A stretch of DNA of 64,000 nt from Beggiatoa alba B18LD (GTDB lineage Bacteria; Pseudomonadota; Gammaproteobacteria; Beggiatoales; Beggiatoaceae): positions 2,018,634-2,082,633 of the forward strand of contig NZ_JH600070.1 in NCBI RefSeq assembly GCF_000245015.1, in the 5' to 3' direction. The position numbers were made by a program, and so were the translations under genes. Of this stretch, positions 36,710 through 45,600 are shown in pieces. The notes beneath the pieces are model-generated. The model was not told the DNA's origin and searched no databases. It worked only from the letters and a program-made list of their open reading frames with translations. How positions within the stretch are numbered: the stretch's first letter is position 1; each line of letters starts with the position of its first letter.

Positions 36710-38554
36710 ATGAAAAAATACTTAGTTTTATTAAGTGCACTTTTCCTACTGTTTAACATTAATACCGTGTTTGCAAAAGCAGAAAAAGTCACTATCTGTT
36801 ACAAAAAACATACCATGAGCATTGCTGAACCTGCACTACCCGCCCATTTAAAAAATGGTGCGACGGTTGGGGCATGTGAAGATAATGATGATGATATGGA
36901 TGATGACGTTGGTAATCCAACGACAACAGGACCTGTTATTGTGGTCGTTGTGGATGCAAACGGTAATCCTAGCACCGTTGGTACTCAAATCACGATTAAC
37001 TTCACTGTGCTAACCACAATAACAATCAGCAAAATTCCTGCCGCAGTGTTCGCTTTATTTAAAGCAGAACAAATTGCTTTAATCCCTGAAGATGCATTAG
37101 AAGGCTTAACCGTTGAACAATTTGTCTTTATTCGTCCTACTGCCTTTATTGGGTTTACCGAAAAACAGGTTGTTAAACTGGCGAAGAAACACTTTGAAGT
37201 CATCACCGCTTCTCAATTGGCAGGTTTTAGTATTAAAGCAATTGCGAAGATTTCAGGGGAAAAACTTGGAAAAATTAAACCTAAAGCCTGCATTGGCTTG
37301 AGTGTGGAACAAGTTGCTGCAATTGATGTGGACGCGGTAAAGGAATTAACTGCAACTCAATTGTCTTACATCACTTACACCGCAATCCGTGGCTTTAGCG
37401 TGCAACAATTCCAAAATCTGCAATTAGAAACATTAGCAGGATTAACAACGTCTAATGTTGCAGGGTTAAGTAAAGACATTTATGCAGATATGGGTGAAGA
37501 CATTTTAACCCTGCTAGGTACAACCGTTGTTTCTTCTTTAGATTTAGAAGATTTAACCCTTGTAATCTTCAGTTTAGACTTTAAGAAGATTTCAATGACC
37601 ACGATTTACCAATATTTGCCCACTACTTGGATTATTAATCCGCTCAACGGTAAGATTAAATTCCCGAAAGGTAAGTTAGCTTTACCTAAATTCAAACTGA
37701 AAAAAGGTGAATCGATTGTTGTTTCCTTACCTGAAGGTATTCCTGATTTAAACGTCGCTTTAACCTTAAATAAAGATGAAACAACGCCACAAGAAACCTT
37801 AGTAACCGTGATTAATCAAACCTTAGCCAGTTTGAATTTTGCAAACTTCACGGTTGCACAAGAAGACGGTTTAATAACCGTTAAAGGCACAGGTGACGCG
37901 AAAGATGTTGAATTATCTTTATTACCAGATGAGGATGGCGTAGAACAAGTTGATGATTCTGAACCTGCTGGTTTAACCATTGATGACGAAGGGAAATATG
38001 TCTTAACCACCCTAGAAGGCATCCGCTTTACCTTAATTCCTGCACCGCGTAAAACGGCTTATTTCAATAATATCGGTCTTAAAGTGCGTGTGAAGAAAAA
38101 AGGTGAAGTACGTTTAGAGATTCAGAAGTTAAATCGCGTTGTTTCCGCAGTCTTCTCACCCTTTATCATCAAAGCACCTGCTGGAACGCCTCAAGGGGTC
38201 AGCTTTAACGAAGATGGTACGATGTTAACCGTTGTCTTTGAAGATGGCATGATGCAAACAGCTTATCCGACAGTGATGGACAGAGATATTATGGTGTTAG
38301 CACGGAATTTATTAGCAGACGCTTTCCAATACGGCGAATATAAATTCTTAGCAAATGGCAAAATTCACTTTATTTATAGAGGGTTATTAATTGAGTCTAG
38401 CCCAACCTTTGATATTCAAGTTGGATACACCAGCACCCGTTTACGTCCTACCATTAATTTAGTAAAAGTCGCTGAAGAAGCTGATTTAGTGAGTGAAGAT
38501 GGTGAGCGTCAACTGTTTAAACTGCGTGTTATTGGTAAACCCAGTGATTTATAA
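36710..38554 (+). CDS. Secreted protein with 16-residue helical repeats
   Basis: 614 residues. Signal peptide about 1-22 (cleavage FA-KA). Residues 26-56 match a small motif known from secreted bacterial proteins (VTICYKKHTMSI...H...GATVGAC). An acidic Asp-rich linker follows. Residues about 118-245 contain eight units of 16 residues of the form [T/S]-x-x-Q-[V/F/L]-x-x-I-x-x-x-A-x-x-G-[L/F], for example TVEQFVFIRPTAFIGF and SVEQVAAIDVDAVKEL. The remaining 350 residues are beta-rich. The gene has its own terminator and a clear GGAG ribosome-binding site. Function unknown; probably a surface or structural protein. Confidence 0.7.
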   Translation: MKKYLVLLSALFLLFNINTVFAKAEKVTICYKKHTMSIAEPALPAHLKNGATVGACEDNDDDMDDDVGNPTTTGPVIVVVVDANGNPSTVGTQITINFTVLTTITISKIPAAVFALFKAEQIALIPEDALEGLTVEQFVFIRPTAFIGFTEKQVVKLAKKHFEVITASQLAGFSIKAIAKISGEKLGKIKPKACIGLSVEQVAAIDVDAVKELTATQLSYITYTAIRGFSVQQFQNLQLETLAGLTTSNVAGLSKDIYADMGEDILTLLGTTVVSSLDLEDLTLVIFSLDFKKISMTTIYQYLPTTWIINPLNGKIKFPKGKLALPKFKLKKGESIVVSLPEGIPDLNVALTLNKDETTPQETLVTVINQTLASLNFANFTVAQEDGLITVKGTGDAKDVELSLLPDEDGVEQVDDSEPAGLTIDDEGKYVLTTLEGIRFTLIPAPRKTAYFNNIGLKVRVKKKGEVRLEIQKLNRVVSAVFSPFIIKAPAGTPQGVSFNEDGTMLTVVFEDGMMQTAYPTVMDRDIMVLARNLLADAFQYGEYKFLANGKIHFIYRGLLIESSPTFDIQVGYTSTRLRPTINLVKVAEEADLVSEDGERQLFKLRVIGKPSDL

Positions 38555-38586
38555 TCCAGTCTAACAGTGACATAGTCATATAAAAT

Positions 38587-38624
38587 AACCCCGCTAGATA
38601 AATACATTTAGCGGGGTTTTTTCT
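38587..38624 (+). terminator. Intrinsic terminator
   Basis: AACCCCGCTA pairs with TAGCGGGGTT, followed by TTTTTCTT, 33 bp after the 16-residue-repeat gene. Confidence 0.94.
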
Positions 38625-38721
38625 TGTGTATTACGGTATTAAAGACAACACAACGATTTAATGATAAAGGCGTATATAATTTGTAGTACCTTTTCGTATT
38701 CACATGATGTCATTTCAAACC

Positions 38722-39771
38722 ATGAAGAAATCCGCTTTTTCTCTTATATTTACTTTATTATTAATGACTTTATTAGTTATTGCTTGCGGTCAACAAACCC
38801 CTCCCGTCACGACAATTACAGGTTCAACGATGGGAACTGGTTATACCATTGCACTTCCTCATTTACCTGAAAACTATACGCCTGAAAAACTAAAACAAGA
38901 AATCGATAATATTCTGATTATTGTCAATAATCGGATGTCAACTTATCAGAAAGATTCTGAATTAAGTAAAATTAATCAGAACTCAAGTACGGATTGGATT
39001 TCTATCTCGCCTGAATTATCGCTCGTCATGACTGAAGCACAACGCATCAGCCAATTAAGTCAAGGACAATATGATATTACCGTAGGTCCTTTGGTTAATT
39101 TATGGGGCTTTGGCCCGCGTGACCCTATGGCAGAAGACCGTATTCCCAGCGCAGAAGAAATTCAGAACATTCGTGAGTTTGTTGGCTACGAAAAACTGCA
39201 TTTACAGACCACACCAGACCTTGCGCTGAAAAAAGACCATCCCAACATGTATATTGATTTATCTTCTATTGCGAAAGGCTATGGCGTTGACCAAGTTGCT
39301 AATTATTTAGAAAAGATAGGAATAACGAATTATTTAGTCGATATTGGCGGGGAATTACGATTAAAAGGGAAAAATTCCGCAGGACAATATTGGCGTATTG
39401 CCATTGAAAAACCCGTTGCGAATGAACGAGCTGTGCAACATGTGATTTATTTAAGTAATCATGGGCTTGCAACCTCAGGCGATTATCGAAATTATTTTGA
39501 AAAGGATGGCGTGCGTTATTCACACACCATAGACCCGCATACAGGTAAACCGATTACCCATAATTTAGTTTCTGTGACCGTTGTCGCAGATACCTCTATG
39601 ACTGCAGACGGTTTAGCCACCATGTTTATGGTTATGGGCGCAGAAGCCAGTCTTGCTTTAGCAGAACGGGAAAAAATAGCCGTTTTCCTCGTGGTTAAAG
39701 AAAAAAATGGCGAGTTTGTCGAGAAAAGTAGCACTGAATTTGCGACTTATTTACAAGTGCCTAAACCGTAA
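38722..39771 (+). CDS. apbE: ApbE-type FAD:protein FMN transferase lipoprotein
   Basis: Attaches FMN covalently to Thr of target flavoproteins such as Na+-NQR and Rnf subunits. 349 residues. Lipobox LVIAC (about residue 22) suggests outer- or inner-membrane anchoring in the periplasm. ApbE motifs are TGSTMGTGYTIAL, NNRMSTYQKDSELSKIN, YIDLSSIAKGYGVDQVA, YLVDIGGELRLKG, TSGDYRNYFEKDGVRYSHTIDPHTGKPI and ADGLATMFMVMG with the Mg site. The ATG at 38704 would add MMSFQT, which dilutes the signal peptide; I prefer 38722. Target flavoprotein genes are not nearby. Confidence 0.94.
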   Translation: MKKSAFSLIFTLLLMTLLVIACGQQTPPVTTITGSTMGTGYTIALPHLPENYTPEKLKQEIDNILIIVNNRMSTYQKDSELSKINQNSSTDWISISPELSLVMTEAQRISQLSQGQYDITVGPLVNLWGFGPRDPMAEDRIPSAEEIQNIREFVGYEKLHLQTTPDLALKKDHPNMYIDLSSIAKGYGVDQVANYLEKIGITNYLVDIGGELRLKGKNSAGQYWRIAIEKPVANERAVQHVIYLSNHGLATSGDYRNYFEKDGVRYSHTIDPHTGKPITHNLVSVTVVADTSMTADGLATMFMVMGAEASLALAEREKIAVFLVVKEKNGEFVEKSSTEFATYLQVPKP

Positions 39772-39807
39772 GTGTTAGGACATTTGTCTTTTTAACACGG
39801 ATTAAAA

Positions 39808-39838
39808 GACCTGTTAGGATTTAAAGACTTAGCAGGTC
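39808..39838. terminator. Degenerate repeat-family hairpin after apbE
   Basis: GACCTGTTAGGATTT and AAAGACTTAGCAGGTC form an imperfect stem followed by TTTATTTTTT. It is a mutated copy of the hairpin core with a remnant of the ATTTGTCTTTTTAA arm before it. Probably terminates apbE. Confidence 0.72.
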
Positions 39839-39901
39839 TTTATTTTTTAGTCAAAACAATAAAAAATACACGAAAGGATAGGATTTATTTCCACTGTAGC
39901 G

Positions 39902-41437
39902 ATGGCAGAACATATTTTATTTTTAACAGGAAAGTTGGCAGAGGCGAATTTAAAGCGCGTGCTTGCGTCTATAGAGCCATTATCCTTTACCTATGAAGTT
40001 CATCAATTAGGGCTAACCGTTGCAGGATTAATGACGGCGGACATGATAAAACGTCGTTTAACCGATACGCGCCAAGCAACCCGTATTATTGTGCCGGGGC
40101 GTTGTCGTGGAGATTTAAATGCCTTAAGTGTGCATTTAGGTATTCCTGTTGAACGGGGGACGGATGATTTAAAAGATTTACCCGAGTTTTTTGGCAAAAA
40201 ACACCATAAAGCTGATTTAAGTCAATATGATGTTTTAATTTTTGCCGAAATTGTCGATGCCTCACAACGTAGCATTGAGGCAGTGGTAAAACGGGCGCAG
40301 TATTATCACGCAATGGGCGCGAATGTGATTGATTTGGGCTGTTTGCCTGATACGCCTTTCCCGCATTTGGCGGATTGCATTACCGCATTGCATGAACAAG
40401 GCTTTAAAGTCAGTGTAGATTCTATGCAGGCAACAGAGCTGTTACAGGCGGGAAAAGCTGGCGCAGATTATTTACTCAGTTTGAAAGAAAGCACGTTATG
40501 GATTGTCGATGAAGTTGCATCGACACCTGTTTTAATCCCTGAACAGCCTGAAGATATGGACTCGCTGTATCGAGCAATTGCCCATTTACAGCAGAAACAA
40601 CGCGCTTTTTTTGCCGACCCAATTTTAGACCCTATTCCCTTCGGTTTTACTGATTCCTTAGTGCGTTATCACAGTTTACGGCGGACACTGCCCGATGTGC
40701 CTATCATGATGGGAATAGGCAATATTACCGAGTTGACCGATGCCGATACAGCGGGCATGAATGCCTTATTAATGGGAATTATCAATGAGCTGAATATTAA
40801 CGCTGTGCTTGCAACAGAGGTGAGTACACACGCCCGCCGTGCAATTCGTGAAGCGGATTTCGCCCGCCGTTTGATGTATTTTGCAAAAACGCATCAATCT
40901 CTACCGAAAGGCATACATCGTGGCTTAATGGGCTTACATGAAAAACGTCCGTTTCCTGATAGCGCGGACGAAATCAAAGAGTTGGCAAAAACTGTGCGCG
41001 ACCCAAGTTTTCGTATTCAAACCAGCGAATCAGGGATTCATATTTATAACCGTGATGGGCATTATTTAGCACAAGACCCTTTTCAATTGTTTCCCCATTT
41101 AAATTTGGCGGAAGATGGTTCTCACGCTTTTTATATTGGCGTAGAAACCGCCCGCGCTCAAATTGCGTGGCAGTTGGGTAAACGTTATACCCAAGATCAA
41201 GAATTACAGTGGGGGGTTGCAGTTGAAATGCCTGAATCAAAAGTAACACCGCAGACAGATAATAAAAATGATGAGGCTTATATTTGCCTTGCTTGTGGTT
41301 TTGTTTATAAAGAAGCGATAGGCATACCAAATGCGGGCATTCCTGCGGGGACAGCTTGGGCAGATATGCCCAGCGATTGGGTTTGCCCTGTTTGTGGTGT
41401 GATGAAAACTGAATTTGAGAAAGTTATAAAATCGTAA
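39902..41437 (+). CDS. DHPS-like (DUF6513-type) protein fused to rubredoxin
   Basis: 511 residues with three parts. Residues 1-120 (ILFLTGKLAEANLKRVL, IIVPGRCRGDLNAL) match the N-terminal domain of dihydropteroate-synthase-related proteins found with tetrahydromethanopterin genes. Residues about 125-380 are a TIM barrel of the dihydropteroate synthase type (AEIVDASQRSIEAVVKRAQYYHAMGANVIDLGC, FKVSVDSMQ, MMGIGNITELTDADTAGMNALLMGI). Residues about 459-508 are a rubredoxin with CLACGF...DWVCPVCGVMK, all four Cys present. Rubredoxin is not part of DHPS in general, so this fusion is notable. Likely in C1-carrier (methanopterin) biosynthesis; the rubredoxin might supply electrons. Confidence 0.8.
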   Translation: MAEHILFLTGKLAEANLKRVLASIEPLSFTYEVHQLGLTVAGLMTADMIKRRLTDTRQATRIIVPGRCRGDLNALSVHLGIPVERGTDDLKDLPEFFGKKHHKADLSQYDVLIFAEIVDASQRSIEAVVKRAQYYHAMGANVIDLGCLPDTPFPHLADCITALHEQGFKVSVDSMQATELLQAGKAGADYLLSLKESTLWIVDEVASTPVLIPEQPEDMDSLYRAIAHLQQKQRAFFADPILDPIPFGFTDSLVRYHSLRRTLPDVPIMMGIGNITELTDADTAGMNALLMGIINELNINAVLATEVSTHARRAIREADFARRLMYFAKTHQSLPKGIHRGLMGLHEKRPFPDSADEIKELAKTVRDPSFRIQTSESGIHIYNRDGHYLAQDPFQLFPHLNLAEDGSHAFYIGVETARAQIAWQLGKRYTQDQELQWGVAVEMPESKVTPQTDNKNDEAYICLACGFVYKEAIGIPNAGIPAGTAWADMPSDWVCPVCGVMKTEFEKVIKS

Positions 41438-41462
41438 TTTTATCAATGAGAAAGCCACATAT

Positions 41463-41500
41463 CAGGACTGCCAGTCCTTCAAGGACTGGCAGTCCTTTTC
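41463..41500. repeat. AGGACTGGCAGTCCT palindrome acting as terminator
   Basis: AGGACTGCCAGTCCTTC and the following AAGGACTGGCAGTCCTTTTC form a long stem with a short loop and T-rich end, after the DHPS-rubredoxin gene and before the convergent TAXI gene. It shares the palindrome of the second repeat family. Confidence 0.8.
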
Positions 41501-41532
41501 TTTATCTATCCTAAACAGTAAATTAATACCGC

Positions 41533-42423
41533 TTATTTATTCCCTGTTACTAAGCGTTTAATATGCGGAGTCGCATCAAAAACCGCTGTGACAAAGTCGT
41601 TATAAGCATCTGAATTGGCTTCTATCCAAGTTTTATCAGTCACGACCACCGCTTGCACCGCTAACGTTGTGACACTACTGCTAAAAAAGCCACTTTGTAG
41701 CTTATCGTAAGTGCCTGAAGGAATTTTCGTAAAATGATAAATCCGTTTGCCCAGTTGGTCGGTTTTATTGTCAAAATCGCCATCGTCGACTGGGACTAAC
41801 TTCAGCTTATCCCCTTGTGCATTAAAGCTCTTCATCGTATCGGAGTTTAAACCACCGATATAGAGCAAACATTGTGCTTCTCTGCCTTCTACGAGTTGTG
41901 CTAAAGCGCGTCCTTCGCCTATCGGTAAAGTAGGCACTTTACTGTAATCCTCATCTAATAACCCAAATGACCGCCAAGTCAGCGCAGAGCCACTGCCTTT
42001 AACACCAACAAGCAAGGTGTATTTATCAGGATAATCTTCTAAATCACCCACGCCACTAACGCCAGATTCCCGATTGCAAATTAAATGCACATATTCATCA
42101 TATAAAGTTGCTGTTTGTTCTAGCTTTAAAGCACTACGTACTTGCGTATCTTCTTCTGCAAAATAAGCATCGGCTTGTACAATTGCTGCTTGACAAGTTT
42201 TATCCTTTAATTTCTTAAGATTATCTGCTGACCCTTTAGTTTCTACCACATTCACGGTTAACACGCCTTTTGCCTGTGTTGCAATCATTTCCCCCACAGG
42301 AAAATAAGTACCTGTTTTACTTCCCGTACATAAGCTTAAGCTAGGTTCTACCGCGATTGCAGACGTACTGATCAATTCCGTTACGACCAACAAAGCAAGC
42401 GATTTATATAAAACACGCATCAT
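41533..42423 (-). CDS. TAXI-family TRAP transporter solute-binding protein
   Basis: 296 residues, periplasmic. Signal peptide about 1-24 (SAIA-VEP). Mature start SLCTGSKTGTYFPVGEMIATQ is the TAXI ligand-binding hallmark. ETKGSADNLKKLKDKTCQAAIVQADAY, LICNRESGVSGVGDLEDY and VGVKGSGSALTWRSFG continue it. ATG 42423 follows AAAGGAG; the longer frame to 42486 has no ribosome-binding site and weakens the signal peptide. No TRAP membrane subunits adjoin, so it is an orphan receptor or uses a distant permease. Confidence 0.9.
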   Translation of the reverse strand: MMRVLYKSLALLVVTELISTSAIAVEPSLSLCTGSKTGTYFPVGEMIATQAKGVLTVNVVETKGSADNLKKLKDKTCQAAIVQADAYFAEEDTQVRSALKLEQTATLYDEYVHLICNRESGVSGVGDLEDYPDKYTLLVGVKGSGSALTWRSFGLLDEDYSKVPTLPIGEGRALAQLVEGREAQCLLYIGGLNSDTMKSFNAQGDKLKLVPVDDGDFDNKTDQLGKRIYHFTKIPSGTYDKLQSGFFSSSVTTLAVQAVVVTDKTWIEANSDAYNDFVTAVFDATPHIKRLVTGNK

Positions 42424-42592
42424 AAACTCCTTTAATTTCAATAAGTAATTTAATACTGGCTTTTTTACAAAACTCTTTAAAAACATAGTTGTTTATCTTC
42501 AAACTTCAAGCATGATTAGGTGCGTCAAGCAATTCAGTGAATAACCATTATTAATTATTTCAATAGCTATTTATTTATAGATTGAGTCTGTC

Positions 42593-42598
42593 TATAAT
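42593..42598 (+). promoter_or_regulatory. Probable -10 box of the prp operon
   Basis: TATAAT at 42593-42598 is followed at about 50 nt by GAGGAGAGG and the prpE ATG. The -35 at the right distance (TTTATT) is poor, which suggests an activator. No PrpR-like gene is in view. Confidence 0.5.
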
Positions 42599-42661
42599 GC
42601 AGAAATTAAATATAACAACCTGTACACCAGACAAAACACCACCACAATAGAGGAGAGGGAT

Positions 42662-44572
42662 ATGAGTAAACTGGACTATAAGTCCCTGTATAACCAATCT
42701 ATCCAAGACCCTGCAAGTTTCTGGGGAGACGCTGCAAAGTCGATACATTGGTACACCCAGCCTGTAAAAGTATTGGATGATACCTGTAAACCTTTTTATC
42801 GTTGGTTTTCAGGGGCAGAAATTAATACATGTTACAACGCTTTAGATCGTCATATTGATGCAGGACGGGGCGAACAATTAGCCCTTATTTATGACAGTCC
42901 AGTGACCGAAACGGTTAAAAAATACACCTATAACGAATTACGCGAACAAGTCGCAAAATTTGCCCGTGTATTGCATAGCAATGGAGTCGCAAAAGGCGAC
43001 CGCGTCATTATCTACATGCCCATGATTCCTGAGGCCGTGATTGCAATGCTTGCTTGCGCACGGATTGGGGCAATTCATTCTGTTGTCTTTGGTGGTTTCG
43101 CGTCTAAAGAATTAGCGACACGGATTAACGATGCAAAACCCGTTATGATGATTTCCGCCTCTTGTGGTTTAGAAGGTAAAAAAGTTATACCTTATAAACC
43201 CTTGTTAGATGAAGCGATTCAATTATCTGACCACAAACCCGATAAATGTATTATTTTCCAACGTCCGCAAGTTCAAGCCAGTATGCAAGCAGGACGGGAT
43301 TTAGATTGGGTGAGCTTAACCGAAAAAGCCCAACCGATTGATTGCGTTCCTGTGGCTGCAACAGACCCTTTATATATCCTTTATACCTCAGGCACAACAG
43401 GTATTCCTAAAGGCGTTGTACGTGACAATGGTGGTCATGCTGTTGCCCTTAATTGGTCAATGAAACACATTTACAACGTACAACCTGGGGATGTTTTCTG
43501 GGCTGCCTCTGATGTGGGTTGGGTTGTTGGACACTCTTATATCGTTTATGCCCCCCTAATTTATGGCTGCACAACCGTTGTTTATGAAGGCAAACCCGTC
43601 GGCACGCCCGACCCTGGTGCATTCTGGCGTGTAATTGCCGAACATAAAGTTAGCGTTCTCTTTACCGCACCAACGGCTTTCCGTGCGATTAAAAAAGAAG
43701 ACCCGAACGCGGAATATTTAAAAAAATACGATATGTCCAACTTCCGCGCCCTATTCCTCGCGGGCGAACGTTGCGACCCCGACACCTTACAATGGGCGCA
43801 AGAAATTCTACAAAAACCCGTTGTTGACCACTGGTGGCAAACGGAAACAGGCTGGGCAATTGCGGCAAACTGCTTAGGCATTGAAGCCATGCCCATCAAA
43901 CCGGGTTCACCCACCAAACCTGTACCAGGTCATGCCGTTTGTGTCCTAGACGAAAACGGACAAGAAATCAAAGGCGCGGGAATGGGGACAATTGTCATTC
44001 GCCTACCTATGCCACCGGGATGTTTACCCACCTTGTGGAATAACGACGAACGCTTTAAAAGCTCCTACTTAGATGCCCATCCTGGATATTACCTAACAGG
44101 CGATGCAGGCTATATCGACGAAGATGGCTACTTATACATCATGAGTCGGATTGACGACATCATCAACGTTGCAGGACATCGCCTCTCTACAGGCGCGATG
44201 GAAGAAGTCCTTGCCTCACATCCTGATGTTGCAGAATGCGCCGTGATTGGTGTCGCTGACCAACTCAAAGGCGAACTACCTTTAGGTATGGTCGTTTTAA
44301 AATCAGGGGTTTCCCGCTCAGACAAAGAAATTGTCGACGAATTAGTTCGCATGGTACGCGATAAAATTGGTCCTGTTGCTTCCTTTAAAGTGGCAACCGT
44401 AGTAAAACGCTTACCAAAAACCCGTTCAGGCAAAATTCTGCGTGGAACGATGAAAAAAATTGCTGATGGGCAAGAATACAAAATGCCCGCAACCATTGAC
44501 GACCCCATGATTCTGGATGAAATTACCGAATCATTGGAAAAACTCGGTTATCACGCTCGAGTTGTCGTATAA
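42662..44572 (+). CDS. prpE: Propionyl-CoA synthetase
   Basis: Activates propionate to propionyl-CoA via an acyl-adenylate. 636 residues, ANL superfamily. N-terminal DYKSLYNQSIQDPASFWGDAA is the ACAS_N domain. Core motifs are YTSGTTGIPKGVVRDNGGHAVAL, WWQTETGWAIA, and YLTGDAGYIDEDGYLYIMSRIDDIINVAGHRLSTGAMEE; the A10 Lys is in PKTRSGKILRGTMKKIA. The RDNGGHAVAL block after the P-loop is characteristic of propionyl- rather than acetyl-CoA synthetase. Strong GAGGAG ribosome-binding site. Heads prpE-prpB-prpC. Confidence 0.95.
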   Translation: MSKLDYKSLYNQSIQDPASFWGDAAKSIHWYTQPVKVLDDTCKPFYRWFSGAEINTCYNALDRHIDAGRGEQLALIYDSPVTETVKKYTYNELREQVAKFARVLHSNGVAKGDRVIIYMPMIPEAVIAMLACARIGAIHSVVFGGFASKELATRINDAKPVMMISASCGLEGKKVIPYKPLLDEAIQLSDHKPDKCIIFQRPQVQASMQAGRDLDWVSLTEKAQPIDCVPVAATDPLYILYTSGTTGIPKGVVRDNGGHAVALNWSMKHIYNVQPGDVFWAASDVGWVVGHSYIVYAPLIYGCTTVVYEGKPVGTPDPGAFWRVIAEHKVSVLFTAPTAFRAIKKEDPNAEYLKKYDMSNFRALFLAGERCDPDTLQWAQEILQKPVVDHWWQTETGWAIAANCLGIEAMPIKPGSPTKPVPGHAVCVLDENGQEIKGAGMGTIVIRLPMPPGCLPTLWNNDERFKSSYLDAHPGYYLTGDAGYIDEDGYLYIMSRIDDIINVAGHRLSTGAMEEVLASHPDVAECAVIGVADQLKGELPLGMVVLKSGVSRSDKEIVDELVRMVRDKIGPVASFKVATVVKRLPKTRSGKILRGTMKKIADGQEYKMPATIDDPMILDEITESLEKLGYHARVVV

Positions 44573-44711
44573 CGATTAACTTTTAATTTTATCGGTGTAC
44601 CCTTTTGTACACCGATGAAAAAACTTATTTTTATAAATTTACCCTTGCAGTTGACGTAAACGCTAACTGTCATACACAACAACCCCTTACCTAACAAAGG
44701 AAAGTTTAGCA

Positions 44712-45599
44712 ATGACGCAAGCCACCTCCGCAGGCGCACGCTTCCGCAATGCAGTCGACACCGAAAGACCACTACAAGTTGTCGGCACTATCAACGCTTA
44801 CAGCGCAATGCTCGCAGAACGCGCTGGATTTAAAGCCATCTATTTATCTGGAGCAGGCGTTGCCAATGCGTCCTTTGGCTTACCAGACTTAGGCATTACC
44901 ATGTTAAACGACGTGGTAGAAGATGCTCGCCGTATCACCGCCGCCACCGAAGTTCCCTTATTAGTTGACATCGACACAGGCTGGGGAGCGGCTTTTAACA
45001 TCTCCCGCACCGTTAAAGAAATGATACGCGCAGGGGTTGCCGCTGTTCACATTGAAGACCAAGTTCAAGCCAAACGTTGCGGACACCGTCCCAACAAATC
45101 ACTGGTTTCTACCGAAGAAATGGCAGACCGCGTTAAAGCAGCCGTTGACGCAAAAACCGATTCACAATTCGTCATCATGGCACGTACCGATGCCTACGCC
45201 AACGAAGGCAAACAAGCCGCCATTGACCGCGCATGTGCCTATGTAGAAGCAGGCGCAGACATGATTTTCGCCGAAGCCCTCTACACCCTAGAAGACTACA
45301 AAGGCTTTACCGAAGCCGTTAAAGTCCCTGTTTTAGCGAATATTACCGAATTTGGCAAAACCCCCTTATTCACCGTGGAAGAATTGGGCAACGTAGGCGC
45401 GAGACTCGTGTTATATCCCCTGTCCGCTTTCCGTGCCATGAGCAACGCCGCCATTCAAGTCTATGGCGCGATTCGCCAACAAGGAACACAAAAAGACGTT
45501 GTAAACCTGATGCAAACCCGCAACGAACTCTACGAAGTTCTCGGTTATCACGATTACGAACAAAAATTAGACGCACTATTTAGCAAAGAAGGAAAATAA
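44712..45599 (+). CDS. prpB: Methylisocitrate lyase
   Basis: Cleaves 2-methylisocitrate to pyruvate and succinate. 295 residues, isocitrate-lyase superfamily. [19 protein letters not shown] binds substrate. [11 protein letters not shown] supplies Mg ligands. [18 protein letters not shown] contains the KRCGH catalytic Cys loop typical of Prp[15 protein letters not shown] and [13 protein letters not shown] follow. It is the second gene of the prp operon, 139 bp after prpE and 1 bp before prpC. Confidence 0.97.
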   Translation: MTQATSAGARFRNAVDTERPLQVVGTINAYSAMLAERAGFKAIYLSGAGVANASFGLPDLGITMLNDVVEDARRITAATEVPLLVDIDTGWGAAFNISRTVKEMIRAGVAAVHIEDQVQAKRCGHRPNKSLVSTEEMADRVKAAVDAKTDSQFVIMARTDAYANEGKQAAIDRACAYVEAGADMIFAEALYTLEDYKGFTEAVKVPVLANITEFGKTPLFTVEELGNVGARLVLYPLSAFRAMSNAAIQVYGAIRQQGTQKDVVNLMQTRNELYEVLGYHDYEQKLDALFSKEGK

Positions 45600-45600
45600 C

